This document shows, one piece after another, positions 1 through 5,992 of a stretch of 6,116 bases of DNA; positions within the stretch are counted from its first letter, which is position 1; each line of letters begins with the position of its first letter. The position numbers were made by a program, and so were the translations under genes. The notes under the pieces were generated by a model. That model was not told where the DNA came from. It ran no database searches and saw only the letters and a list, made by a program, of their open reading frames with translations. This DNA is from an uncultured Porphyromonas sp. (GTDB lineage: Bacteria > Bacteroidota > Bacteroidia > Bacteroidales > Porphyromonadaceae): positions 1-6,116 of the forward strand of contig USJF01000083.1 of assembly GCA_900554935.1 (NCBI GenBank), given 5' to 3'.

Positions 1-463
1 AATCTATCCACTTGAACAGCTCAAAGAAATGTTTAAAGTACAAGATAAATACGCACTGCTGCATGAATAGTGAGCCACCAAGGATGGCGCAGTTTACTGC
101 AATAAGTGGAAGGAAGATACCGAGCGAATTGTATAGAGAGGGGCTAAACTTCTCTACTGCCATCTCTAGGATCTGCACGAAGGCGGCGATCACTGCAATG
201 AAGATAATCAGGCTTAGGAAGCTGAGATCTACATCGACAAAGCTAGGATCAACCCATTGAAGTGCTCCTGGTTTGAGCACATAATTTTCGAGTAGCCAGT
301 TAAGGGGCAGGGTGAGTGTCAGTACTACGGTCACCGCTACGCCTAGGCCTAGGGAGGTCTTGACGTTTTTGGAGATGGCTAGGTAGGAGCACATCCCAAG
401 GAAGTAAGCGAAGACCATATTGTCCACAAAAATGGACTTGACAAATAGACTTAAATATTCCAT
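1..463 (-). CDS. nqrE: Na+-translocating NADH:quinone reductase subunit E (partial, 3' end missing or disrupted)
   Basis: Integral membrane subunit of the NQR sodium pump. The ATG is at 463-461 and 154 codons are readable before the window edge; family members have about 200 residues. The reading starts [16 protein letters not shown] and keeps family landmarks: FLGMCSYLA with Cys25, [23 protein letters not shown], and [17 protein letters not shown] with Cys125. By family knowledge these two cysteines, with a pair in NqrD, hold an Fe-S centre inside the membrane. About four hydrophobic segments are visible of the usual six. It follows nqrD after 45 bases as the fifth operon gene. Oddity: after residue 136 (MQQ) the expected R-[DE]-[YF] and the glycine-rich VYG.GSG.GW stretch do not appear. 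The frame stays open but reads [11 protein letters not shown] and then reaches the edge. The identification is firm; the last ~18 codons may not belong to this gene. Confidence 0.93.
   Translation of the reverse strand, partial: MEYLSLFVKSIFVDNMVFAYFLGMCSYLAISKNVKTSLGLGVAVTVVLTLTLPLNWLLENYVLKPGALQWVDPSFVDVDLSFLSLIIFIAVIAAFVQILEMAVEKFSPSLYNSLGIFLPLIAVNCAILGGSLFMQQCVFILYFKHFFELFKWID
2..70 (+). other. Possible foreign or chimeric end segment, overlapping the anomalous tail of nqrE
   Basis: The first 55 bases have only 17 G or C, clearly poorer than the nqrE sequence beside them, and they lie where the NqrE match breaks off. On the plus strand, bases 2-70 are open and end in TAG, reading [16 protein letters not shown] and then ALLHE. 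The pattern L..LK.MF.V.DKY loosely recalls a segment of Rep_3-type plasmid replication initiators, but this is a weak memory-based resemblance on 22 residues. It may be the 3' end of another gene, the edge of an inserted element, or an assembly join. I make no functional call. Confidence 0.25.
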
Positions 464-467
464 ATCT

Positions 468-480
468 TAGATACTATCTA
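468..480. repeat. 13-bp palindrome just upstream of nqrE
   Basis: TAGATA-C-TATCTA is a perfect inverted repeat of two 6-base arms around one base. It ends five bases before the nqrE start codon, inside the 45-base nqrD-nqrE gap. It could be a small protein-binding site or, given the AT-rich gap, chance. With a one-base centre it cannot form a good RNA hairpin. Confidence 0.4.
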
Positions 481-508
481 TTGATGTTCGTGTAATCACT
501 TACTATTA

Positions 509-1141
509 TTAATTCTCCTCCTGAAGCTCAGGATTGATAGTGCGGTGTACCCAAATGATCACTGCCACAAGGATCAGTGCCATAGGAGGTAGTATGAAGA
601 GCCCGTTATTGGAGTAACCAGCCTCGTAGAAGCTATCTGGAATGACTTGGTAGCCTAGGAGGGTGCCAGAGCCAATTAACTCGCGGAAGAAGCCGACGAT
701 CACTAGAATTAGTCCGTAGCCAAGTCCGTTGCCAATACCATCTAGGAAGGAGGGCCAAGGCTTATTGGTCATAGCAAAGGCCTCGAGACGACCCATCAGA
801 ATACAGTTGGTAATGATTAGCCCGACGAATACCGATAGCTGCTTATTGAGCTCAAAGGCGTATGCTTTCAGTACCTCGCTCACGATGGTTACAAGGGCTG
901 CCACTACCACGAGCTGTACGATCACACGAATGTTGTTGGGAATGGTCTTGCGGAGTAGTGAGATGATCACGTTGGCAAAGGCCACTACTACTGTTACAGA
1001 GAGTGCCATCACGATGGCTGGCTCTAGCTTACTAGTGACAGCAAGTGCCGAGCAGATACCCAGTACCTGCACTACTACAGGATTATTCTTGCTGATAGGA
1101 TCAAGCAAGGTTGCTTTATTCTTTTTATCAAATAGTGCCAT
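509..1141 (-). CDS. nqrD: Na+-translocating NADH:quinone reductase subunit D
   Basis: Integral membrane subunit of the NQR pump, paired with NqrE, to which it is distantly related with inverted topology. The product has 210 residues, the usual family length. The start region DPISKNNPVVVQVLGICSAL is typical and includes Cys30; the second key cysteine is Cys113 in LIITNCILMGRLEAFA. In solved NQR structures the equivalent NqrD and NqrE cysteines ligate an Fe-S cluster midway in the membrane. Other family landmarks are PWPSFLDGIGNGLGYG (about 128-143) and the loop FFRELIGSGTLLG (151-163). About six hydrophobic helices can be read. The ATG at 1141-1139 lies nine bases after the nqrC stop, so the two genes are probably translationally linked. 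No truncation or missing key residue is seen. Confidence 0.97.
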   Translation of the reverse strand: MALFDKKNKATLLDPISKNNPVVVQVLGICSALAVTSKLEPAIVMALSVTVVVAFANVIISLLRKTIPNNIRVIVQLVVVAALVTIVSEVLKAYAFELNKQLSVFVGLIITNCILMGRLEAFAMTNKPWPSFLDGIGNGLGYGLILVIVGFFRELIGSGTLLGYQVIPDSFYEAGYSNNGLFILPPMALILVAVIIWVHRTINPELQEEN

Positions 1142-1150
1142 AATGAGATG

Positions 1151-1852
1151 TTACTTTCTTAGAGTGTCTAGGTAAGGTCGGTAGATTGAAAGGGAGTTGA
1201 AGAGCATGTCATTAACTCCGTGAGAAGTGATGGTACCTCCAGAGATGCCATCTACACGATCTTGACCCTCTACCTTAGTACTTTTCTTTACTACTGCGAT
1301 GCTCTTGAAGTTGCCATCTTTGTAGATTTCTAGCCCCTCAAAGTGCTTTCTGAAGTGATCGTAGCTGGCGATTTCGGCACCAAGCCCTGGGGTCTCACTA
1401 GCGTGGGAAAGGTTGATGCCGTAGACGGTGCTGGCATCGTCGTCAAGCGCGATATAGCCCCAGATAGGGCCCCATAGCCCGGCACCGTGAAGGCCAAGTA
1501 TGTATTTGGTAGCTCCATCAACATCGGCTACGAATACGGGTGCTATGCCATCACCAATCTCGGCAAGGTCTTTGGTGAAAGCTTTGTCTTTGACATCTGT
1601 CCCCTCGCTATCAGGGACGATCTGACCATCCTTATCTACTAGAAATGCTTCCTTGATCACTGCATGGTAAGTAGCAGGTACATCCTCGGGGTGTAGCTTG
1701 AGGGCTGCTAGGATCTGTGCCATAGTGTCTTTATTGACATTCTCTGTCTGCTTCTCCTTGAGTACCTGAGAGGTAAAGGCAAGCCCTACCGCTACTAGGA
1801 TCACCATAATAGCGGAGTAGAGGATGACGTAGGTATTACTATTTTTATTCAT
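1151..1852 (-). CDS. nqrC: Na+-translocating NADH:quinone reductase subunit C, covalent FMN carrier
   Basis: NQR subunit with one N-terminal membrane helix (about residues 8-28) and a periplasmic FMN-binding domain. It has 233 residues, somewhat shorter than the roughly 257 of the Vibrio protein. The flavin site is DGISGGTITS at residues 201-210; by family knowledge ApbE attaches FMN through a phosphoester bond to the Thr, here Thr207. The motif has Gly where the textbook SGAT form has Ala. Other family landmarks are GLHGAGLWGPIWGYIAL (120-136) and SHASETPGLGAEI (149-161). In the complex this FMN takes electrons from the DE Fe-S centre and passes them to the NqrB flavin. The ATG at 1852-1850 follows a 47-base gap after nqrB. 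Flavinylation would need an apbE gene elsewhere, as none is in the window. Confidence 0.97.
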   Translation of the reverse strand: MNKNSNTYVILYSAIMVILVAVGLAFTSQVLKEKQTENVNKDTMAQILAALKLHPEDVPATYHAVIKEAFLVDKDGQIVPDSEGTDVKDKAFTKDLAEIGDGIAPVFVADVDGATKYILGLHGAGLWGPIWGYIALDDDASTVYGINLSHASETPGLGAEIASYDHFRKHFEGLEIYKDGNFKSIAVVKKSTKVEGQDRVDGISGGTITSHGVNDMLFNSLSIYRPYLDTLRK

Positions 1853-1883
1853 TGTCTTTAATTCAGTCTCTTACTTATAAATA

Positions 1884-1898
1884 TAGGAGCAACTCCCA
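1884..1898 (-). other. Small hairpin in the nqrB-nqrC gap
   Basis: On the transcribed strand, directly after the nqrB stop codon, TGGGAG-TTG-CTCCTA can form a 6-base stem (one G-U pair) with a 3-base loop. An AT-rich run without a clear U-tract follows, so it does not look like a full terminator. It could mark an mRNA processing or stability point within the operon. The function is inferred only. Confidence 0.3.
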
Positions 1899-1899
1899 T

Positions 1900-3117
1900 T
1901 TACCTACTCTCTACAGCTGCAGTGGCTGCTTTGGTACGCTTGAGTCGTCTCTGGATATTGGCATCTACCACGTAGTAGTCGATGAGAGGTGCGAAGACGT
2001 TCATCAGCAAGATGGCTAGCATCATACCCTCTGGATAACCAGGGTTGAGGGCGCGGATAGATACTGCGAAGAACCCTATCAGCAGACCATAAATCCACTT
2101 GCCAGTCTCAGTACGTGATGAAGTGACAGGGTCGGTAGCCATAAACACGGCACCAAAGGCGAAGCCACCTAGGAGTATATGGTCAATAGCAGGTAGAAGC
2201 ATCACGCCATTGCCACCGATAGCATTGTAAAGAAGGGCGGTAAGGAAACCTCCGCCAAAGACAGAAACCATTATCTTCCAGCTAGCTACTCCAGTGATCA
2301 GAAGTAATAAAGCACCGATCAAGATGGCTAAGGTGGAAGTCTCTCCAATAGAACCTGGAATCAGTCCAATAAAGTAATCCAAAGTGCCAATAGGCTCACC
2401 AACGGCATTGGTGATGGCAGGAGCGCCTTCAGCCAAACCAGCTTGTCCGAGAGGAGTAGCACCAGTATAGGCATCAATCGTAGCTGCATCGCCACCTAAG
2501 CCAAAGGCTTTGCCAGTGCGGATGAATACGCTATCGCCCGACATCTGAGCAGGGTAGGCAAAGAATAGAAAAGCACGGGTCACAAGCGCTACATTGAATA
2601 CATTGTAGCCAGTACCACCAAATACCTCCTTAGCAAAGACCACGGCAAAGGCAGTAGCCACTGCAATCTGCCACAGTGGAGTCTCTACAGGAACTATCAT
2701 AGGAATCAATAGTCCCGATACGAGGAAGCCCTCGGCAATCTCCTCGTGCTTGTATTGTGCTACAGCAAACTCAATCCCCAGTCCTACTACATAGCTCACA
2801 ATGATCTGTGGTAGCACAGAGAGGAAACCGTACCAGAAAGTAGGCCAGAAACCCACCTCTTGACCCGTCACTAGGTAGTGCTGGTAGCCGACATTGTACA
2901 TCCCAAATAGGAGGGCCGGTATCAGTGCCAGTACCACAACAATCATCGTCCTCTTAGAGTCATTGGCATCGTGAATATGGACGCCACGCTTGCTCGTCGT
3001 ATTGGGGACGAAAAGAAAGGTCTCAAAGCCTTCGAAGGTGGACCATAGTGCCGATAGCTTGCCACCCTTCTCAAAATTAGGCTTGATCTTGTCTAGATAT
3101 TTTCTTAAACCGTTCAA
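1900..3117 (-). CDS. nqrB: Na+-translocating NADH:quinone reductase subunit B, covalent FMN/riboflavin subunit
   Basis: Largest membrane subunit of the NQR pump, implicated in Na+ passage and quinone reduction. It has 405 residues against about 415 in Vibrio, with around ten hydrophobic helices. The ApbE-type flavinylation motif DAYTGAT is at residues 215-221, so FMN is expected on Thr221. Further family signatures are AKEVFGGTGYN (162-172), RAFLFFAYPAQMSGD (181-195), IPGSIGETSTLA (253-264), GGFAFGAVFMATDPVTSS (317-334) and NPGYPEGMMLAIL (358-370). The start is TTG at 3117-3115: an in-frame TAA lies five codons upstream with no ATG between, and the N-terminus NGLRKYLDKIKPNF matches the family, whereas the first internal Met is residue 58. 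It follows nqrA by 46 bases. Function is certain; the start codon is strongly supported by exclusion. Confidence 0.97.
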   Translation of the reverse strand: MNGLRKYLDKIKPNFEKGGKLSALWSTFEGFETFLFVPNTTSKRGVHIHDANDSKRTMIVVVLALIPALLFGMYNVGYQHYLVTGQEVGFWPTFWYGFLSVLPQIIVSYVVGLGIEFAVAQYKHEEIAEGFLVSGLLIPMIVPVETPLWQIAVATAFAVVFAKEVFGGTGYNVFNVALVTRAFLFFAYPAQMSGDSVFIRTGKAFGLGGDAATIDAYTGATPLGQAGLAEGAPAITNAVGEPIGTLDYFIGLIPGSIGETSTLAILIGALLLLITGVASWKIMVSVFGGGFLTALLYNAIGGNGVMLLPAIDHILLGGFAFGAVFMATDPVTSSRTETGKWIYGLLIGFFAVSIRALNPGYPEGMMLAILLMNVFAPLIDYYVVDANIQRRLKRTKAATAAVESR

Positions 3118-3131
3118 AGCAGTAAATCCTT
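3115..3131 (-). promoter_or_regulatory. Ribosome-binding site and TTG start of nqrB
   Basis: Reading the minus strand, AAGGA (3131-3127) is followed by nine bases and then TTG (3117-3115). This SD-like sequence fixes the otherwise unusual start codon. Bacteroidota genes often lack a strong SD, so its presence beside a weak start codon may compensate for it. Upstream, the in-frame TAA at 3132-3130 rules out a longer N-terminus. Confidence 0.6.
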
Positions 3132-3163
3132 ATATCGTTATTCTTTATATTCCATTCAGTAGA

Positions 3164-4516
3164 CTAGTTGAGCTCCTTGTAGAGCTGGTCTAGTCCCTTG
3201 CGGATAATGTATTGGAGCTCCAGTTTGGAGGTATCCACAAACTCGCAAAGAGCAAAGTCCTCTGGAGCCACTTCATAGATGCCTAACTCCTCCATCTTGT
3301 CGATATCAAAGGCTATTACCGACTTGATGAGATACTCAGGGAAGATATCTAGAGGGAAGACCTTATCGTATTCGTTGCTCACAATGATCGCTCTTGGACC
3401 ACCCTTGATACGTGCATCTAGGTCGTGAGCCCTTGAAAGACCGAAGAAAGCACTTGGATAACTCCTATTAACGCTGAAGCGCTTTGGACTAATAGAGGCC
3501 CAGCCAAATAGTTCATTAGTCTCATCGCCTTCTGGAATGGCAGTGATCAGGCTGTGAAATGGGCTAAGGTATCGGTAGTCACCCACTACTTGGGTACCTG
3601 TGAGTACATTGCCATCAATCAGACGAACATTGCCACGCTTCGTATCCAGCTTATTTTGGCAAAGCTGAGCCACATCGGCACCAGAGATTACTTTCGCATA
3701 CCCTGCACTCTCCATACGAGAACCAGCAAATACCACCTTTCGGCTCATATCTACCTTACCTGTAGCTAGGAACCGTCCAAGTAGTGCAAGCTCAGTGATG
3801 CCGATGACCCATACATTCTCGCCCTTGTTGATAGGCCTAGTGTGATTAATCACCACACTAGCATTGCCAATAGGGTGAGCGCCTTGCATCTCGTGGATCT
3901 CACAATTGGTAAGTGAGAGCCCACTGCCAGCCTTAACGCTGATATGTACTCGGCCAATGGTAAGACGACTAAGCAGGTCTATCGCCTTCTGTAGATAAGC
4001 CTTATCCTCAGCGATTAGCTCCAGAGCATCACCCTCCAATGGGGCGCTCTGATAAGCTGTTACATAGATATCCCTTGGGGTTTTAGTAGGATCCACTATT
4101 CTATCGTAAGGACGATTGCGGAAGAGTGCCAAAAAACCACTCTCACCGAGTAGAGAGAGCACCTCCTCGGCACTTTTACTCTCAATACCTTGAGTGTCAA
4201 ATTGCTTGTACTCAATAGCAGAGTCGGGTTTCACCTCAATGTAGAGGATCTTACGCTTGGCACCACGACACACTTGGGTCACCTCACCACTAACAGGAGC
4301 CGTAAGCTTGAGCATTGGGGCCTCCTTGTGATAAAGCAGTGGTGAGCCTGCTTGTACACGGTCACCTACCTGCACCTCTAGCCTGGGCACAAACCCAGGG
4401 AAGTTATCAGGCGATACACCGTACGAATGGACCTCTCCTACACTCACCTCAACTTTGGGAGCCTCTCCCACAAGGCGGATGTCGAGTCCTTTCTTGGTCT
4501 TAATTACATTAGCCAT
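3164..4516 (-). CDS. nqrA: Na+-translocating NADH:quinone reductase subunit A
   Basis: Cytoplasmic peripheral subunit of the NQR pump, first gene of the operon. It has 450 residues, close to the Vibrio length of about 446, and no membrane segment. The N-terminal region MANVIKTKKGLDI and the following FPGFVPRLEVQVGDRVQAG (39-57) and APVSGEVTQV (73-82) form the biotinyl-lipoyl-like barrel typical of NqrA (a relation to RnfC is known). Later landmarks are VWVIG and LFLATG-like segments in the middle, GTQVVGDYRYLSPFHSLITA around 310, and FGWASISPKRFSVNRSYPS around 340. In the complex NqrA docks on NqrB at the cytoplasmic face. The ATG at 4516-4514 is chosen because the next in-frame Met is well inside the conserved domain. 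A 130-base gap upstream separates it from the preceding gene and carries promoter-like sequence. Confidence 0.97.
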   Translation of the reverse strand: MANVIKTKKGLDIRLVGEAPKVEVSVGEVHSYGVSPDNFPGFVPRLEVQVGDRVQAGSPLLYHKEAPMLKLTAPVSGEVTQVCRGAKRKILYIEVKPDSAIEYKQFDTQGIESKSAEEVLSLLGESGFLALFRNRPYDRIVDPTKTPRDIYVTAYQSAPLEGDALELIAEDKAYLQKAIDLLSRLTIGRVHISVKAGSGLSLTNCEIHEMQGAHPIGNASVVINHTRPINKGENVWVIGITELALLGRFLATGKVDMSRKVVFAGSRMESAGYAKVISGADVAQLCQNKLDTKRGNVRLIDGNVLTGTQVVGDYRYLSPFHSLITAIPEGDETNELFGWASISPKRFSVNRSYPSAFFGLSRAHDLDARIKGGPRAIIVSNEYDKVFPLDIFPEYLIKSVIAFDIDKMEELGIYEVAPEDFALCEFVDTSKLELQYIIRKGLDQLYKELN

Positions 4517-4529
4517 ATAGTTCTTAAAC

Positions 4530-4559
4530 GAAACTTATTAAAGTATTATTCCTTGCAAA
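4530..4559 (-). promoter_or_regulatory. Alternative nqr promoter (P2), -33 and -7 boxes
   Basis: TTTG (4559-4556) followed by 18 bases and TAAGTTTC (4537-4530) resembles the full Bacteroidota promoter, with one mismatch in the -7 box. Its -33 box is the tail of the P1 -7 box. The predicted start would leave only about ten bases before the nqrA ATG, which makes this the less likely of the two readings. Confidence 0.3.
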
Positions 4560-4563
4560 CTTA
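4556..4563 (-). promoter_or_regulatory. Candidate nqr promoter -7 box (P1)
   Basis: The minus strand reads TAAGTTTG, an exact match to the Bacteroidota -7 consensus TAnnTTTG. It would start transcription near 4550 and give a leader of about 35 bases before the nqrA ATG. An A-rich stretch lies upstream, but there is no TTTG at the usual -33 spacing, so the call rests on the -7 box and the position in the only sizeable gap before the operon. Confidence 0.5.
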
Positions 4564-4620
4564 CTATTTTTTAGAGTATTCCGCATCTTTTTCCGAGACT
4601 TTGTGGATTTAGTCACTTAA

Positions 4621-4672
4621 GTAGGGGGCGAAGGTGTGAAAATAGGTTACTTTATAGGGAGGTAGGGGGCGA
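4621..4672. repeat. Short direct repeat at the end of the helix-hairpin-helix gene
   Basis: GTAGGGGGCGA occurs at 4621-4631 and again at 4662-4672, 41 bases apart. The second copy encodes the APYL residues near the C-terminus of the upstream gene; the first lies beyond its stop codon and, in another frame, reads FAPYLSD before a stop. It may be the trace of a small tail duplication. Confidence 0.4.
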
Positions 4673-5315
4673 GGCGGAGGGAGTCGTCGGTGGAAAATTG
4701 TCGGCTCTCCATCAGTGCCTTCCAAGTGGGTTCTTTGCCACTTCGGAAGAGCTCTTTAAGCACCCTCGTGTGGCGCCATTGGAGGTAGGGGTGGCGGGGA
4801 ATACTATCTCGGCTAATAGCGATTGGCATGGGGGCGGTCTTTATCCGAAAGTAAGGGGCAATCTGGTCGTACCGCTCCCGATCCATACCATAAACCTCTT
4901 GCAATTGCTCTACTACATAATAGCCTCCCAGCATTTGGCGGTACTTGTAGATCCTGCGAGCAAAAGAGGCACCAATCCCTGGTACCCGTATGAGGAGTAG
5001 GGTATCAGCACTATTGAGGTCTATCGTGGCACCCTTCTCAAGTTTTTTGGGATACTGCATGCGTGTCGGTGGGCCTGGATATCGTGCCGTGCGGATTGGG
5101 GCCGTGTTGGCAGGTGCTTTTGGCTTCACTTGTGCTGTATCGGTAAGGCTCCCTACCTCTATATATGTGGTGTCGCGAGCTTGGAAGTCTTGTGGCTCCT
5201 CGCGCTTCACTTCAGCACTACTTTGTCCACTAAAATAGATATAGCCCATCAGCCCTAGAAGAAGTACGAGCAGCCAAATCAGCATCTTGCGATCGCCTTT
5301 TGTGATTCCTCCCAT
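4647..5315 (-). CDS. Membrane-anchored helix-hairpin-helix (ComEA-like) protein
   Basis: A 222-residue protein of unknown specific role. Residues 11-28 form one hydrophobic helix (MLIWLLVLLLGLMGYIYF) after a basic start, which predicts an inner-membrane anchor with the rest outside the cytoplasm. A Pro/Thr/Lys-rich linker of about 70 residues follows. Residues 98-145 are a helix-hairpin-helix domain of the ComEA type: IDLNSADTLLLIRVPGIG, then ARRIYKYRQMLGGY and LQEVYGM, with hairpin VPGIG at 111-115. A second, weaker helix-hairpin-helix-like region (about 166-190, with HPYLQWRHTRVLKEL) fits the tandem layout common in Bacteroidota proteins of this kind. Such domains bind DNA without sequence preference, and ComEA serves DNA uptake, but that role here is inference only. 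The ATG at 5315 lies three bases after the lolD stop; Met11 is an alternative start that would leave the anchor intact. Confidence 0.85.
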   Translation of the reverse strand: MGGITKGDRKMLIWLLVLLLGLMGYIYFSGQSSAEVKREEPQDFQARDTTYIEVGSLTDTAQVKPKAPANTAPIRTARYPGPPTRMQYPKKLEKGATIDLNSADTLLLIRVPGIGASFARRIYKYRQMLGGYYVVEQLQEVYGMDRERYDQIAPYFRIKTAPMPIAISRDSIPRHPYLQWRHTRVLKELFRSGKEPTWKALMESRQFSTDDSLRLAPYLPIK

Positions 5316-5318
5316 AGC

Positions 5319-5987
5319 CTACTCTTTGATAATGCCATCCTCTAGCTTGATGGTACGATGGGTAACCGCCGAAATCTCAGGGTCGTGCGAAACGATAAGA
5401 AACGTCTGCCCCTCCTCCTCATTCAATTGGTGAAAGATAGCATGTAGCTCACGCCGATTATCGCTATCGAGTGCACCCGTCGGCTCATCGGCCAGGATCA
5501 GAAGTGGGTTATTGATAAGTGCTCTTGCGACAGCTACTCGCTGCTTCTCCCCTCCACTCAGTTTGGCTGGTCGGTGGTCAAGGCGGTGACTCATGCCTAG
5601 TTTGTCGAGGATCGTCTTGGCCTTTGCCAGAGACTCCTTTTTGCTCACGCCAGCGATCATGCTGGGGATAGCTACATTCTCTATCGCTGTAAACTCTGGC
5701 AGAAGCTGGTGCGACTGAAATACGAAGCCCATTTGCCGATTGCGGAAGTCCGACTGCTCATCTCGACTAAGCTCGTGCACCTTCACCCCACCTATCTCTA
5801 CAGTCCCACGGTCGGGCTTATCCAGTGTGCCAATAATCTGTAGTAGTGTGGTTTTGCCCGCTCCACTAGCTCCTACAATCGCCACAATCTCGCCCTCCGA
5901 TACCTCCATATTTATCCCTTTCAAGATCTCTAGTGTCCCGAAGCTCTTGTGGAGGCCCTCCACTTTGATGAGTGATTTTGCTCCCAT
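5319..5987 (-). CDS. lolD: ABC transporter ATP-binding protein, LolD/MacB-type
   Basis: Cytoplasmic ATPase of 222 residues, a single nucleotide-binding domain of normal size. All motifs are intact: Walker A GASGAGKT (39-46), Q-loop Gln91 in FVFQSHQLLPEFTAIENV, signature LSGGEKQR (143-150), Walker B LLILADE (162-168), D-loop GALD (171-174) and switch His201. The HQLLPEFTA.ENV segment after the Q-loop is characteristic of LolD, which powers release of lipoproteins from the inner membrane for transfer to the outer membrane; related MacB and FtsE-like ATPases share much of this. No LolC/LolE-type permease is next to it, so the partner must be encoded elsewhere and the exact substrate is inferred. 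The ATG at 5987 is five bases after the preceding stop, and the next gene starts three bases after its own, indicating one transcript. Confidence 0.9.
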   Translation of the reverse strand: MGAKSLIKVEGLHKSFGTLEILKGINMEVSEGEIVAIVGASGAGKTTLLQIIGTLDKPDRGTVEIGGVKVHELSRDEQSDFRNRQMGFVFQSHQLLPEFTAIENVAIPSMIAGVSKKESLAKAKTILDKLGMSHRLDHRPAKLSGGEKQRVAVARALINNPLLILADEPTGALDSDNRRELHAIFHQLNEEEGQTFLIVSHDPEISAVTHRTIKLEDGIIKE

Positions 5988-5992
5988 TCCTT

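Noticed and set aside
12..260. Plus-strand open frame of 82 codons
   Set aside because: It lies antisense to nqrE, starts with TTG, and has no recognisable domain or hydrophobic pattern. It is a shadow of the real gene, although its first bases overlap the anomalous left edge.
342..353. 12-base palindrome CCTAGGCCTAGG
   Set aside because: It encodes the conserved LGLG of NqrE in CTA-GGC codons and is explained by codon use. CTAG is frequent throughout this window.
729..1175. Plus-strand open frame of 148 codons opposite nqrD
   Set aside because: Low-complexity Ser/Thr/Met composition typical of the antisense of a hydrophobic membrane protein; nqrD on the other strand is unambiguous.
4517..4646. 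Rho-independent terminator between the helix-hairpin-helix gene and nqrA
   Set aside because: I could not find a stable GC-rich stem followed by a U-run on the minus strand. Only weak pairings are visible, so read-through into nqr cannot be excluded.
4698..5238. Plus-strand open frames opposite the helix-hairpin-helix gene (4698-5000 and 4990-5238)
   Set aside because: They are antisense to a gene with a clear domain and membrane anchor, and neither shows a recognisable motif.
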